From assembly GCF_014204915.1 (NCBI RefSeq), contig NZ_JACHMH010000001.1:930001-994000 (forward strand): a stretch of 64,000 nt of DNA. The letters are read 5' to 3'. Positions 8,538 through 16,454 of the stretch are shown in pieces; position 1 is the stretch's first letter, and each line of letters opens with the position of its first letter. The notes beneath the pieces were generated by a model, which was not told the origin of the DNA, did no database searches, and saw only the letters and a list, made by a program, of their open reading frames with translations. Origin of the DNA: Crossiella cryophila. GTDB taxonomy: Bacteria > Actinomycetota > Actinomycetes > Mycobacteriales > Pseudonocardiaceae. Position numbers and translations under genes: made by a program.

Positions 8538-10409
8538 TCACACCCCGGATTCGTCCATTCCGCCCATAACAAGCGCGAGCCGTACGGGCGCAGCCGTCCG
8601 GATCTGGACAGGGACTCCCCAGTCCTGCCTGCTCAGACGGCAGGCGGGGTGCTCGACTCCCTCGTCACAGCTTGCTGCCTGGGCGACCACGTGGAGTACA
8701 CCCGATGGCACGTCCGGGGCGATCACCAGTCGCCGCACCAGATCCGTGCCGACCCCGGCGCCCTCGAGCAGCAGCTCCGGCGGCGAGGCGGTGACCTCCA
8801 GCCGGGTGGACGGCCCGTAGCGCTCGTCCAGCTTCTGCCCCGGCGGCGGCACGAACACCACCGCCAGCTCCACCGGCCCCGCGGCCAGCTCACTCGGCGG
8901 CCGCCGAACCTGTTGTGCCGCACCGGAGACCAGCTTCGCCGCCACCCCTGGCGGCACCGGCCGCTCCAGCCGGTGCGCGGCGGAGGCGACCACGACCACC
9001 TCGCCGTCGAGCACCACCGCGCCGGAGGGCTCGGCCAGCTCGCCGGCGAGCGTGCTCACCTGGCCGGATTCCGGGTCGTAGCGGCGCAGCGCGCCGTTGT
9101 AGGTGTCGGCCACCGCGATGCTGCCGTCGGGCAGCACGGCCACCCCGAGCGGATGCTGCAACAGCGCCTGCCCGGCCGGACCGTCCCGGTGCCCGAAGTC
9201 GAAGAGCCCGGTGCCGATCACGGTGCGCACGGTGAGCACGCCGTTGTCGTAGGCCAGGTACCGCAACGCCGAGGTCTCGGAATCGGCCAGCCACAACCGT
9301 TCCCGGGCCGGATCGACCGCCAGTCCCGAGGTCTGCGCGAAGAACGCCTCCGCCGCGTCCCCGTCCCGCAACCCCTCCACCGTGGTCCCCGCGAACCGCG
9401 ACACCGTGTCCGCCACCGGATCGAACAACCCGATCGTGTGGTTCCCCGCCAACGCGATCACCACTCCGCCAGCAGGCTCCCACCAGGCCACGTCCCACGG
9501 ACTGGTGAGGTCGATTTCCGTTGCCACGCCATCGGTCTCGCCGTCCCGCCACTGCTCACCGGTACCGGCCACAGTGGACACGAACCCATCACTGAGCCGC
9601 ACCCCGCGCAACAGGTGGTTCACCGTGTCCGCCACCACGACGTCGTACCCGACCCGCTCCGCGACCTCTGCCGGCAACAGCGAAAGCCCGGCAGGCTCAG
9701 AGAAACTGGCCACCCCGGCCGCCCCATCAGCCCGCCCACGGACCCCGGAACCAATGCGCCGCAACAGGGTCTCCCCACCCGCGGCCAGCTCGGCCAGCGA
9801 ATGCCGGGCCGAATCCGCCACCAGCAGGGTCTGCCCCGGCGTGACGATCGCCTTGGCGGGGAACCGGAGTTCGGTCGCCGCGGCCTCCGGCGGCACGTAC
9901 AACCCGTCCCCACGGTGCAACGTGCCCTTGGCGGTGTGCTCGGCGACCAGCTCGGTCAGCACCCGCCGCAACGCCTCGACATGCCCCTCCCCCGCGGCCA
10001 CGTGCACCACGTAACCCTCGGGATCCACCAGCACCAGCGTCGGCCACGCCTTGACCGCGTATGCCTGCCAGGTCACCAGTTCCGGATCGTCCAGCACCGG
10101 GTGGTGCACCTCGTACCGCTCCACCGCCGCGGCCAGCGCCACCGGATCCGCCTCATGCGCGAACTTCGGCGAGTGCACCCCGACGGTGACCAGCACATCG
10201 GCGAACTCCGCCTCCAGCGGCCGCAGCTCGTCCAGTACGTGCAGGCAGTTGATGCAGCAGAAGGTCCAGAAGTCGAGCAGGGTGATCTTCCCGCGCAAGT
10301 CCGCGAGCCGGATGTCCTTGCCGCCGGTGTTCAGCCAGCCACGTCCGGTCAGCTCGGGGGCACGGACACGGGCACGACGTTTCGCAGTGGTCACATCCGT
10401 AGTCAACAC
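8538..10409 (-). CDS. Thioredoxin-like / NHL beta-propeller fusion protein
   Basis: About 623 residues. The N-terminal domain is a TlpA/thioredoxin fold with the redox motif CINC inside LLDFWTFCCINCLHVLDELRP and the cis-Pro segment KAWPTLVLVDPEG. Next comes a six-bladed NHL-type propeller with recurring patterns such as YDVVVADTVNHLLRGV, RLWLADSETSALRYL and GSIAVADTYNGALRRYD. A C-terminal beta domain resembling the disulfide-isomerase N-like extension closes the protein. Homologues are annotated as NHL domain-containing thioredoxin family proteins; function is unproven but thiol redox is likely. No signal peptide is seen. The start is uncertain: an upstream ATG at 10541 overlaps the divergent gene and encodes unlike sequence, so GTG 10409 (or 10394) is preferred. 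Confidence 0.85.
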   Translation of the reverse strand: MLTTDVTTAKRRARVRAPELTGRGWLNTGGKDIRLADLRGKITLLDFWTFCCINCLHVLDELRPLEAEFADVLVTVGVHSPKFAHEADPVALAAAVERYEVHHPVLDDPELVTWQAYAVKAWPTLVLVDPEGYVVHVAAGEGHVEALRRVLTELVAEHTAKGTLHRGDGLYVPPEAAATELRFPAKAIVTPGQTLLVADSARHSLAELAAGGETLLRRIGSGVRGRADGAAGVASFSEPAGLSLLPAEVAERVGYDVVVADTVNHLLRGVRLSDGFVSTVAGTGEQWRDGETDGVATEIDLTSPWDVAWWEPAGGVVIALAGNHTIGLFDPVADTVSRFAGTTVEGLRDGDAAEAFFAQTSGLAVDPARERLWLADSETSALRYLAYDNGVLTVRTVIGTGLFDFGHRDGPAGQALLQHPLGVAVLPDGSIAVADTYNGALRRYDPESGQVSTLAGELAEPSGAVVLDGEVVVVASAAHRLERPVPPGVAAKLVSGAAQQVRRPPSELAAGPVELAVVFVPPPGQKLDERYGPSTRLEVTASPPELLLEGAGVGTDLVRRLVIAPDVPSGVLHVVAQAASCDEGVEHPACRLSRQDWGVPVQIRTAAPVRLALVMGGMDESGV

Positions 10410-10464
10410 AGCGACTGACCAGCGGTGTTCCCCGGCCCACCAGGTGAGACGGCAGCATGACCGC

Positions 10465-10938
10465 ATGAGCGAGTTGCGCTGGGACGAGGTCGCGGACCTG
10501 TTCGACCCCGACAACGGGATACTGCCGGACGTCGAGGTCACCGGAACGACCGTGGCGGACTGGCAGACGGTGTTCGACCTGGTGCGGGCGCGCGGCTGGC
10601 AGCACCGGTACGTGCCGGAGGTGGGCGAGGCCGAACTGCCCGCCGCGGCGGAGATCTTCGCCGGTGGGACGGTGCTGGACGCGGAGTTGCACGTCTTGCC
10701 TGCGCCGGCGATGGTGGCGATCTTCCGGTTCTACCGGGCGGAAACCGTGGACTTCGACGTGCACCTGGAGGAGTTGCAGGGGCAGGGGCCGTTGGATGTG
10801 TTGTGCGGGTTCTATCGCGACATCGGGCGGGCGTTGGGCAAGTCGGTGGTGATGACCTTCGAGGGGCATCGGGAGCTGCCGATGATCGGTTATGACGTTC
10901 GGCTGGACCGGGTGGTCCGGCTCGCGCCGCCGGACTAG
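10465..10938 (+). CDS. Conserved hypothetical protein, 157 aa
   Basis: I do not recognise a named family. The product (MSELRWDEVADLFDPDNG...) is acidic, soluble and without a signal peptide or membrane helix. It reads like a compact alpha/beta domain with repeated hydrophobic strands (VLDAELHVLPAPAMVAIFRFY, VDFDVHLEELQ) and a GKSVVMTFEGHRE segment. ATG 10465 is used because the nearby ATG 10456 is followed by a stop after three codons. It ends 9 nt before the NUDIX gene on the same strand, so the two are probably co-transcribed. The only functional hint is this operon. Confidence 0.7.
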   Translation: MSELRWDEVADLFDPDNGILPDVEVTGTTVADWQTVFDLVRARGWQHRYVPEVGEAELPAAAEIFAGGTVLDAELHVLPAPAMVAIFRFYRAETVDFDVHLEELQGQGPLDVLCGFYRDIGRALGKSVVMTFEGHRELPMIGYDVRLDRVVRLAPPD

Positions 10939-10947
10939 GGGGACGCG

Positions 10948-11343
10948 GTGGGCTATCCGGTGTCGATCAAGGGTGTGTTGGTCCGGGCGGGGCGGGTGTT
11001 GTTGTTGCGCAACGACCGGGGGGAGTGGGAATTGCCAGGGGGGCGGATCGAGGCCGGGGAGACGCCGGAGTTGTGCCTGGCCAGGGAGATATGGGAGGAG
11101 ACCGGGTGCGCGGTGACCGTCGGGCCGATCCTGGACTCCTGGCTGTACCTGATCGAGCAGGTCGGGCGGGAGGTGTTCGTGGTGACCTACGGCTGTCATC
11201 CGGCCGACGACGTGGCGCCGACACTGTCCGCCGAGCACCGGGAAGTCGGCTTCTTCGCGGCGGATCAGGTGGCGGGGCTGGTCATGCCCGAGGGGTATCG
11301 GCGGTCGGTGGCGCACTGGTTCGCAGACCCACGGAGATTGTGA
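10948..11343 (+). CDS. NUDIX hydrolase
   Basis: A 131-residue single-domain NUDIX protein that hydrolyses a nucleoside diphosphate linked to another group, using Mg2+. The Nudix box is intact: GGRIEAGETPELCLAREIWEETG matches Gx5Ex7REUxEExGU at about residues 32-54. The substrate class cannot be inferred. Start GTG 10948 gives MGYPVSIKGVLV, a normal first strand. Follows the 157-aa hypothetical by 9 nt. Confidence 0.9.
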   Translation: MGYPVSIKGVLVRAGRVLLLRNDRGEWELPGGRIEAGETPELCLAREIWEETGCAVTVGPILDSWLYLIEQVGREVFVVTYGCHPADDVAPTLSAEHREVGFFAADQVAGLVMPEGYRRSVAHWFADPRRL

Positions 11344-11641
11344 CGCCGGTCACACGTTGAACCGGGGCTGGGATTTGCTCGTCTTCGAGTCTGAAGCAAG
11401 GGACGAACAGGGACGGATGGGCCGGTCGGGCTCTTGATCCGCTGGTGCTGGGTGGCGCTGGTGGGGCGGGGTCCGGGCGGTGCCGGGGTGCTCGGTGGGA
11501 CGGGGTCAGTCGGTTCGGGCGGTGCCGGACCGGGTGGTTCCCGGCGAGTGCGGAACCGGTGTGGACCGTCCCTGGGGACCCCGCGGCGCAGGGGCAGCGC
11601 TGTTCGGGTCTCGGGTGGCCTGTCCATGGGCGGACAGGTCG
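11344..11641 (+). other. Noncoding stretch, possible small transcript
   Basis: About 300 bp between the NUDIX stop and a strong plus-strand terminator with no convincing gene; open frames here are low-complexity Gly/Arg. At 11359-11383 it carries GAACC-N16-CGTC, an ECF sigma-like promoter pattern on the plus strand. It could yield an untranslated RNA of about 290 nt. This is inference only. Confidence 0.35.
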
Positions 11642-11693
11642 CCGCGGTCGCGCGCCGGCTACTCCACACCGGCGCGCGGCCGCGGTTCTTTTT
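11642..11693 (+). terminator. Very strong intrinsic terminator
   Basis: CCGCGG-T-CGCGCGCCGG (11642-11658) pairs with CCGGCGCGCG-G-CCGCGG (11669-11685), a 17-bp stem with one G:U, followed by TTCTTTTT. The U-run shows plus-strand orientation. It lies 300 bp past the nearest plus-strand gene. Confidence 0.75.
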
Positions 11694-11771
11694 CCTTTTC
11701 CGCCAACGGGAAGCTCGCCCGTACCCCCACGGCCGGACGGCCTTCCCCGCTCGCGCTCATGGCGTGGCTGC

Positions 11772-12380
11772 TCAGTTCTGGCCGGCGCGGCGGCGGCTCA
11801 GGGCGAAGCCGCCGAGGCCGAGGCCCGCGGCGAGCACCGAGCCGCCGACGAGGTAGCCCACGGTGTTGTCCTCGGCGGTGGCGCCGCCGCCGGTCTCCGG
11901 GGCGCCCTTGGGCTTGACCGGGACGGCCGCGGTGCTGGTCGTGGTGGTGGGCTTGGGCTTTGCCGGGCTGGTGGTGGGCTTGACGGAGGTGACCGGCGGC
12001 TTGGGCGCGAGCACCTGGAACTTCACGTGCGCGCGGTATCCCTTGTGGCACACGATGGTCAGCTGGTGCTCGCCCGGCTTGGCCTTGCCAAGCAACACCC
12101 GGGTGGACAGCCTGCCGTCGTGCTCGATCAGCTCGTCGGTCCCGAACAGCGGCGACTCGACGACCGGCTTCTCGACCTTCGGGCAGGTCTTGGGGTCCAC
12201 CCGGATGGTCAGCTCCTTCTCCGCCTGGACCCCGTTGCGGCCGCCGGTCTCCAGGTAGGTGACGGACAGGCTCGGGCTGATGTCGATGGTCTGGAACTGA
12301 CCGGCGGAAGCCAGCGGCGCGGTCAGCACGAGCGCGCCCGCGGCGAAGGTGACGGCGGCGATCGCGGTCTTGGCGTTCAT
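11772..12380 (-). CDS. Secreted surface protein with sortase-like anchor (paralogue 1)
   Basis: A 202-residue exported protein. It has a signal peptide (MNAKTAIAAVTFAAGALVL..., cleavage near ASAG), a compact extracellular domain with two cysteines (DPKTCPKVEKPVVES and LTIVCHKGYRAHVKFQVL), a Pro/Thr/Lys linker, and a wall-sorting tail: KPKGAPETGGGAT, a hydrophobic helix (YLVGGSVLAAGLGLGGFAL) and SRRRAGQN. APETG is a variant LPxTG-type motif, so anchoring by a sortase is likely. No sortase gene is in the window. ATG 12380 has GGGGAGAA upstream. It is the last of three tandem paralogues and shares an ECF-like promoter with them. Function unknown; adhesion or envelope coating is possible. Confidence 0.78.
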   Translation of the reverse strand: MNAKTAIAAVTFAAGALVLTAPLASAGQFQTIDISPSLSVTYLETGGRNGVQAEKELTIRVDPKTCPKVEKPVVESPLFGTDELIEHDGRLSTRVLLGKAKPGEHQLTIVCHKGYRAHVKFQVLAPKPPVTSVKPTTSPAKPKPTTTTSTAAVPVKPKGAPETGGGATAEDNTVGYLVGGSVLAAGLGLGGFALSRRRAGQN

Positions 12381-12428
12381 GGTGTTCTCCCCAGTTCTCA
12401 GCACCGCGCTGCTGCGCCGTGTTCGTCT

Positions 12429-12459
12429 CCTACACGTCCGGGCGGCGGTGCCGGTTGCC
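12429..12459 (-). promoter_or_regulatory. ECF-type promoter of surface paralogue 1
   Basis: On the minus strand GGCAACC (12459-12453), 16 bp, then CGTGTAGG (12436-12429), 48 nt upstream of the ATG. The same elements precede the other two paralogues. Confidence 0.5.
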
Positions 12460-12543
12460 GGGAAAATCGGCCAATATTGCCGAATTTCCGAGGCAACCCC
12501 GAGGTGCTCTCAGACGTCGAACACTGTTGGCGGACAAGAAGAA

Positions 12544-12568
12544 GGGGAGCCCGGAAACCGGACTCCCC
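12544..12568 (-). terminator. Intrinsic terminator of surface paralogue 2
   Basis: On the minus strand GGGGAGTCCGG-TTT-CCGGGCTCCCC (one T:G pair) is followed by TTCTTCTTG, 18 bp past the stop codon. It makes the middle gene a separate transcript. Confidence 0.65.
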
Positions 12569-12586
12569 TGTGGACGGTCAGCTAGT

Positions 12587-12967
12587 TCATTCGAGCACCC
12601 GCACGTTCACCTGCACCCGGTGCGTGGGGGTGCAGCCCACGGTCACCTGGTACTGGCCGGGCTCGGTCTCGGCCATCGGGACGGTGGCGTAGAGCACCTC
12701 TGCCGGCTTGGCCAGCGGGGTGGCCGGGAACAACGCGGACTCCACCCACGGCGACTCGAGCCGGGGGCAGAGACGGTCGTCCACCACGATGGCGATGTCG
12801 TTGCCTGCCAGCACCCCCTGCCGGTCGCCGGGGATACCGCTGTAGCTCACCGTCTGATCCGCGTTGATCTCGATGACCTGCACCGTGCCCGCGCTGGCCA
12901 GTGGCGCGGCGAGCACCGCGGTCCCCATGGCGATGGCGAGCGCGGCGAAAGCGGTCTTGCTCCTCAT
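12587..12967 (-). CDS. Secreted protein, anchor-less paralogue (paralogue 2)
   Basis: A 126-residue exported protein: signal peptide MRSKTAFAALAIAMGTAVLAA with cleavage near ASAG, then one domain clearly related to paralogue 1. Compare DDRLCPRLESPWVESALF with DPKTCPKVEKPVVESPLF, and GQYQVTVGCTPTHRVQVNVRVL with GEHQLTIVCHKGYRAHVKFQVL. Both cysteines are kept. Unlike its neighbours it stops right after the domain, with no linker, APETG motif or membrane tail, so it should be released or held non-covalently. ATG 12967 has GGGAGGA upstream. Own promoter and terminator. Function unknown. Confidence 0.75.
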   Translation of the reverse strand: MRSKTAFAALAIAMGTAVLAAPLASAGTVQVIEINADQTVSYSGIPGDRQGVLAGNDIAIVVDDRLCPRLESPWVESALFPATPLAKPAEVLYATVPMAETEPGQYQVTVGCTPTHRVQVNVRVLE

Positions 12968-13016
12968 GCTTTTCCTCCCAGTGGTGACACAGCGCCCCCG
13001 CGCCGTGTTCGCTTCA

Positions 13017-13046
13017 CTGGACGTGCGGGCGGGGCCGTCGGTTGTC
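13017..13046 (-). promoter_or_regulatory. ECF-type promoter of surface paralogue 2
   Basis: On the minus strand GACAACC (13046-13040), 16 bp, then CGTCCAG (13023-13017), about 49 nt upstream of the ATG. The 12-mer GCGCCGTGTTCG downstream of it also occurs upstream of paralogue 1, indicating duplication of the upstream region together with the gene. Confidence 0.45.
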
Positions 13047-13130
13047 GGCGAAACCCGGCGAGACTCGCTGGATTTTCCGGGCAACCGGCGGCCCCGCCGG
13101 ACGTCTGAAGGTATTGCGATACAAGCGCTT

Positions 13131-13703
13131 TCAGCTCTGCGCGCCACCCCGGCGACGGCGCAGCGCCCAGCCGCCGAGTGCGGCACCGGCCAGCAGTGCG
13201 CCGCCACCGGCGAGCACCCCGCCGAGGCCGGAGTCCGCGGTGGCGCCGCCACCGGTCTCCGGGGCGCCCTTCGGCTTGGTCGGCACCGCCGCGCTGGTAC
13301 TGGCGCTGGGCCGGGGACGGGAGGTCGCGGGCGGCGGGGCCTGGATGGTGAACTCGCCGCGGTAGGCGACCGGGCCGCAGCTGAAGGTCATGGTGTGCTT
13401 GCCGCCCTTGACCCCCTTGGGGATGGTGAACTCGCCCATCGCCACCCCGGCGCTGCCGCCGTTGAGCTGGATCTCGCCCATCCCACTGATCTTGACCTTG
13501 CTCGCCTTGTCCGGCGCGCAGTCGGTGCCGATCATCACCCTGGCCGGCAGATGGAAGGTGCTGCCTGCGCCGAAGGCGGTCTTCCCGCCTTCGAAGTCCA
13601 CGGTGTAGGCGTTGGTGCCAGGCTGGGCCATGGCGGCCGGTGCGGCGAGCAATGCCGCGCCCGCGGCGAGGGCGAGGGTGGCGAGGGCGGTCCTGGTCTG
13701 CAT
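13131..13703 (-). CDS. Secreted surface protein with sortase-like anchor (paralogue 3)
   Basis: A 190-residue exported protein. Signal peptide MQTRTALATLALAAGAALLAA (cleavage near AMAQ), an extracellular domain with two cysteines (MIGTDCAPDK and MTFSCGPVAYRGEFTIQA), a Pro/Ser linker, then KPKGAPETGGGATA, a hydrophobic segment and RRRRGGAQS. The 13-residue sorting region KPKGAPETGGGAT is identical in paralogue 1, whereas the extracellular domain has diverged further (GEIQLNGGSAGVAMGEFTIPKG). Probably covalently attached to peptidoglycan by a sortase encoded elsewhere. First of three tandem genes on the minus strand, with an ECF-like promoter 38 nt upstream of the ATG. Confidence 0.77.
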   Translation of the reverse strand: MQTRTALATLALAAGAALLAAPAAMAQPGTNAYTVDFEGGKTAFGAGSTFHLPARVMIGTDCAPDKASKVKISGMGEIQLNGGSAGVAMGEFTIPKGVKGGKHTMTFSCGPVAYRGEFTIQAPPPATSRPRPSASTSAAVPTKPKGAPETGGGATADSGLGGVLAGGGALLAGAALGGWALRRRRGGAQS

Positions 13704-13741
13704 GGCGAGTCTCCCCGACTGTCTTGCCGTGACTGGTGACT

Positions 13742-13773
13742 CCTACACGTTGTTAGCGCACTAGTTGGTTGCC
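13742..13773 (-). promoter_or_regulatory. ECF-type promoter of surface paralogue 3
   Basis: On the minus strand GGCAACC (13773-13767), 17 bp, then CGTGTAGG (13749-13742). Both elements are identical to those of paralogue 1. Confidence 0.5.
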
Positions 13774-13802
13774 TGTTGACGAGAAAATCCCGGGGAGGAT
13801 CT

Positions 13803-14549
13803 GTGACCGGCGAACTCAACACCTACGACACCGCGACCGCGGCCGCGTACCGGCAGGCCAGGGAGATCCCGAGGGCCGGGCTGACGCACTGGCGGGCGGC
13901 CATCGAGCGGCACCTCGCCCCGGCCGCGGGCGCGTGCGTGCTCGACCTGGGCGCGGGCACCGGGCTGTTCACCACCGCGCTGGCCGACTGGTTCGGCGTG
14001 CGGGTGCTCGCGATCGAACCCGCCGAGGCCATGCGCGCGCACATCCCGGCGCACCCGCTGGTGACGGTGCGGCCGGGAGACGCGGCGCACATCCCGGCCG
14101 AGGACGGCTCGCTGGACGGGGCCTGGCTCTCCACGGTGATCCACCACGTGCCGGACCGGGTGGCCGCCGGGCACGAGCTGCGCCGGGTGCTGCGGCCGGG
14201 CGCGCCGGTGCTGATCCGGGGGATCTTCCGGGAGCGGCCGCTGGAGTTGAACGTGCTCCGGTACTTCCCGGAGGGCATCAGGGCGCTGGCGGGCTTCCCG
14301 ACCGTGACGGAGGTCCGCGCGGACCTCGGGGTGGCCGGGTTCGAGCAGGTCAGCCTGGAGTCGGTCGCCCAGACAAGTGCACCCGATCTGGGGACAGTGC
14401 TCGGCCGGATTCAGCAGAACGGTGACACTTTGCTGCGGGGGCTGCGCGCCGAGGAATATGCCGCGGGCCTGGACCGGCTACGGGCGGCAGTGGCGGCCGG
14501 CGCCAGCGGTCCGATCATCGACCGGCTTGACCTGCTGGTTCTGCACTGA
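13803..14549 (+). CDS. Class I SAM-dependent methyltransferase
   Basis: A 248-residue soluble enzyme with a Rossmann-type SAM fold. Motif I is VLDLGAGTGLFTTAL (about residues 44-58); the acidic residue ending strand beta-2 is in VLAIEPAEAMRAH; motif post-II is VRPGDAAHIPAEDGSLD and motif III is LRPGAPVLIRG. This is the Methyltransf_11/25 pattern of small-molecule methyltransferases. The substrate is unknown. GTG 13803 follows GGGGAGGA and is preferred over an ATG nine codons upstream that lies inside the ribosome-binding region. Divergent from surface paralogue 3, with no other neighbour to suggest a role. Confidence 0.85.
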   Translation: MTGELNTYDTATAAAYRQAREIPRAGLTHWRAAIERHLAPAAGACVLDLGAGTGLFTTALADWFGVRVLAIEPAEAMRAHIPAHPLVTVRPGDAAHIPAEDGSLDGAWLSTVIHHVPDRVAAGHELRRVLRPGAPVLIRGIFRERPLELNVLRYFPEGIRALAGFPTVTEVRADLGVAGFEQVSLESVAQTSAPDLGTVLGRIQQNGDTLLRGLRAEEYAAGLDRLRAAVAAGASGPIIDRLDLLVLH

Positions 14550-14565
14550 CCCGAGATATGGGAAA

Positions 14566-14608
14566 CCCCGCGGTGCTGCCAGGTCGGGGGTCCGACAGCA
14601 CCGCGGGG
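14566..14608 (+). terminator. Terminator of the methyltransferase gene
   Basis: CCCCGCGGTGCTG (14566-14578) and CAGCACCGCGGGG (14596-14608) form a 13-bp perfect stem 16 bp past the stop codon. Confidence 0.65.
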
Positions 14609-14657
14609 TCATCTAGAACATCGCTACGCCCCCCAAAGGCGTTACACCCGATTGGGT

Positions 14658-14675
14658 AAGTGACGTGGGTCACTT
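14658..14675. promoter_or_regulatory. 18-bp inverted repeat
   Basis: AAGTGAC-GTGG-GTCACTT, perfect 7-bp arms, in the spacer between two terminators. Purpose unknown. Confidence 0.3.
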
Positions 14676-14704
14676 CAGCGATGCGTGATTGTGCAGGTGA
14701 AACA

Positions 14705-14743
14705 GCACGACCCCGACCGGCGGGAGGCAAGTCGGGGCCGTGC
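14705..14743 (-). terminator. Terminator of the 48-aa Arg-rich gene
   Basis: GCACGACCCCGAC (14705-14717) pairs with GTCGGGGCCGTGC (14731-14743), 12 of 13 positions, about 70 bp downstream of the small gene's stop. Confidence 0.5.
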
Positions 14744-14815
14744 GTCTTCCCCCGTGGGGTCACGGCGACGGGAGGGCTCGCCCAATCGAGGTAGGGCGTC
14801 CGCGCCGGACCGGGC

Positions 14816-14962
14816 TCAGCGGAGGGAGGTCACCTGGGCGGCGGCAATGGCCATCAGTTCGTGCCGCATGGCCGGAGTGGCGGCGGCGTCGATCGCGCGG
14901 TTCACGGCTCGCCGGGTGCGGGCCTGTGCACGGCGGGACCGGATCTTCGCGACGAGGTTCAT
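14816..14962 (-). CDS. Small Arg/Ala-rich helical protein, 48 aa
   Basis: Too short for routine gene calling. ATG 14962 to TGA 14816 encodes MNLVAKIRSRRAQARTRRA followed by VNRAIDAAATPAMRHELMAI and AAAQVTSLR. Nine arginines, Ala-rich, predicted as one or two amphipathic helices. The pattern of basic helix, then AIDAA.TPAMRHELMAIA, resembles short conserved actinobacterial proteins of unknown function. An AAGGGG lies 11 nt upstream of the ATG and a dedicated hairpin terminator follows. Nucleic-acid or membrane binding is possible from the charge; no function is claimed. Confidence 0.6.
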   Translation of the reverse strand: MNLVAKIRSRRAQARTRRAVNRAIDAAATPAMRHELMAIAAAQVTSLR

Positions 14963-15118
14963 CTGAGTTGCATCCCCTTAGTAAGCATCTCGTTGTCTGT
15001 GCCTCAAGTATGCACCACCCAAACCCCGATTGCACCCGATTATCCGGTGAGACGGGCCACAGGCCGATGATTCATCGGCACCGACCGGGAAGTAACCGGC
15101 GATTCGTCCGGTGTTCAC

Positions 15119-16312
15119 CTAGTCACCAGCGGTCAGCAGGAACCGGCCGAAATGCGGCACGGTGAAGGCGATCCGGCCGCGTTCGGCCGAGTAGACCAGG
15201 CCTTTCTTGATGAGGGCGTCCCGCGCCGGGGACAGCGAGGAGGGCTTGCGGCCCAGGTGTCGCGCCAGGTCGGCGGTGCCGACCGGCTCGTCCCGGCCCT
15301 CGCTGAGCACCGCCATCCCGTGCAGGTACTCCCGTTCGGCCGGGGTGGCCCGCTCGTAGCGGGAGCCGAAGAAGCCCACCGCCAGCTCGCCCGCGGCCTC
15401 CGGCTCGGCCACCGCGACGTCCTCGGCGGTGATCGGATCCCCTGGCGCGGCGTCCCAGGCGGCCTTGGCGTATGCCTGCACGAAGTACGGGTAGCCGCCG
15501 CTGGCCTCGAACAACGCCGCCAGCGCCGCCGGGGCGATGGCCGCTTCCTCACGTTCGATCGGCGCGGTCACCGCGCGGTCGTGCTCGGCCCGGTCCAGCC
15601 GGTCGATCTTGACGTAGCGGAACAACCGCTCGGAGTAGGACTTGCCGGCCGAGAGCACCGCGGGCAGGTGCGGCAGCCCGGCGCCGACCACCACCAGCGG
15701 CGCGCCGGACTGGGACAGCTCGTGGCAGGCCGCGCACAGCGCCGAGACGTCCTCCGGCGGCACGTCCTGCATCTCGTCGATGAGCAGCGCGACCCCGGTG
15801 CCCACGTCCGCGGCCAGCTCGGCCACGTCGGTGAACAGCTCCACCAGGTCGATCTCGATATCGCCGGAGTCGGCCCGGCCGCTGGCCGCCGGCACGTCGA
15901 TGCCGGGCTGCCAGCGGTCCCGCAGCTTGGCGCCCTCCGGGGTGGACCGCAGCGCGAACGCCTTGAGCACGCCCAGCACCTGCTCCACCCGGTCCGGCGC
16001 GCGGTGCCGGACGGCCAGCTCGCGCACGGCCCGGTGCAGGGCGGCCGAGAGCGGCCTGCGCAGCCCGGAGTCCGGGCGGGCCTCGATCTTGCCCGCACCC
16101 CAGCCCCGCCGGATGGCCATCGAGCGCAGTTCGCCGAGCAGCACGGTCTTGCCAACCCCGCGCAGTCCGGTGAGCACCAGGCTGCGTTCCGGGCGGCCCC
16201 TGGCGATGCGCTCCAGCACCACCTCGAACGCGGCGACCTCCCGGTCCCGGCCGGCAAGCTCGGGCGGCCGCTGGCCTGCCCCTGGGGCGAAGGGATTGCG
16301 CACCGGGTCCAC
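15119..16312 (-). CDS. AAA-type P-loop ATPase with C-terminal winged helix
   Basis: A 397-residue soluble ATPase. Walker A is GLRGVGKT (residues 49-56) and Walker B is VALLIDEMQDV (about 174-184), followed by a sensor-1-like stretch GAPLVVVGAG. The C-terminal 90 residues (ATPAEREYLHGMAVL...TADLARHLGRKPSSLSPARDALIKKGLVYS) form a winged-helix domain. This is the layout of Orc1/Cdc6-like and archaeal-type ATPase (COG1672-like) proteins, common as orphans in actinomycetes. A role in DNA binding or signalling is plausible but unproven. GTG 16312 looks leaderless: TACGGT ends 6 nt before it. Confidence 0.8.
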   Translation of the reverse strand: MDPVRNPFAPGAGQRPPELAGRDREVAAFEVVLERIARGRPERSLVLTGLRGVGKTVLLGELRSMAIRRGWGAGKIEARPDSGLRRPLSAALHRAVRELAVRHRAPDRVEQVLGVLKAFALRSTPEGAKLRDRWQPGIDVPAASGRADSGDIEIDLVELFTDVAELAADVGTGVALLIDEMQDVPPEDVSALCAACHELSQSGAPLVVVGAGLPHLPAVLSAGKSYSERLFRYVKIDRLDRAEHDRAVTAPIEREEAAIAPAALAALFEASGGYPYFVQAYAKAAWDAAPGDPITAEDVAVAEPEAAGELAVGFFGSRYERATPAEREYLHGMAVLSEGRDEPVGTADLARHLGRKPSSLSPARDALIKKGLVYSAERGRIAFTVPHFGRFLLTAGD

Positions 16313-16454
16313 GATCGGACCGTATCGGCGTTTCTAGGTCCACTCCGATACTGCGGCAGAAAGACCGGCCCGCGTGTCGGCGGCGTCAAGATCGCTGTGG
16401 GCGGGCTCAGGATCGCGTCAAGGAGGCCGGGCGCGGTCGTGCCAGGACCGCACA

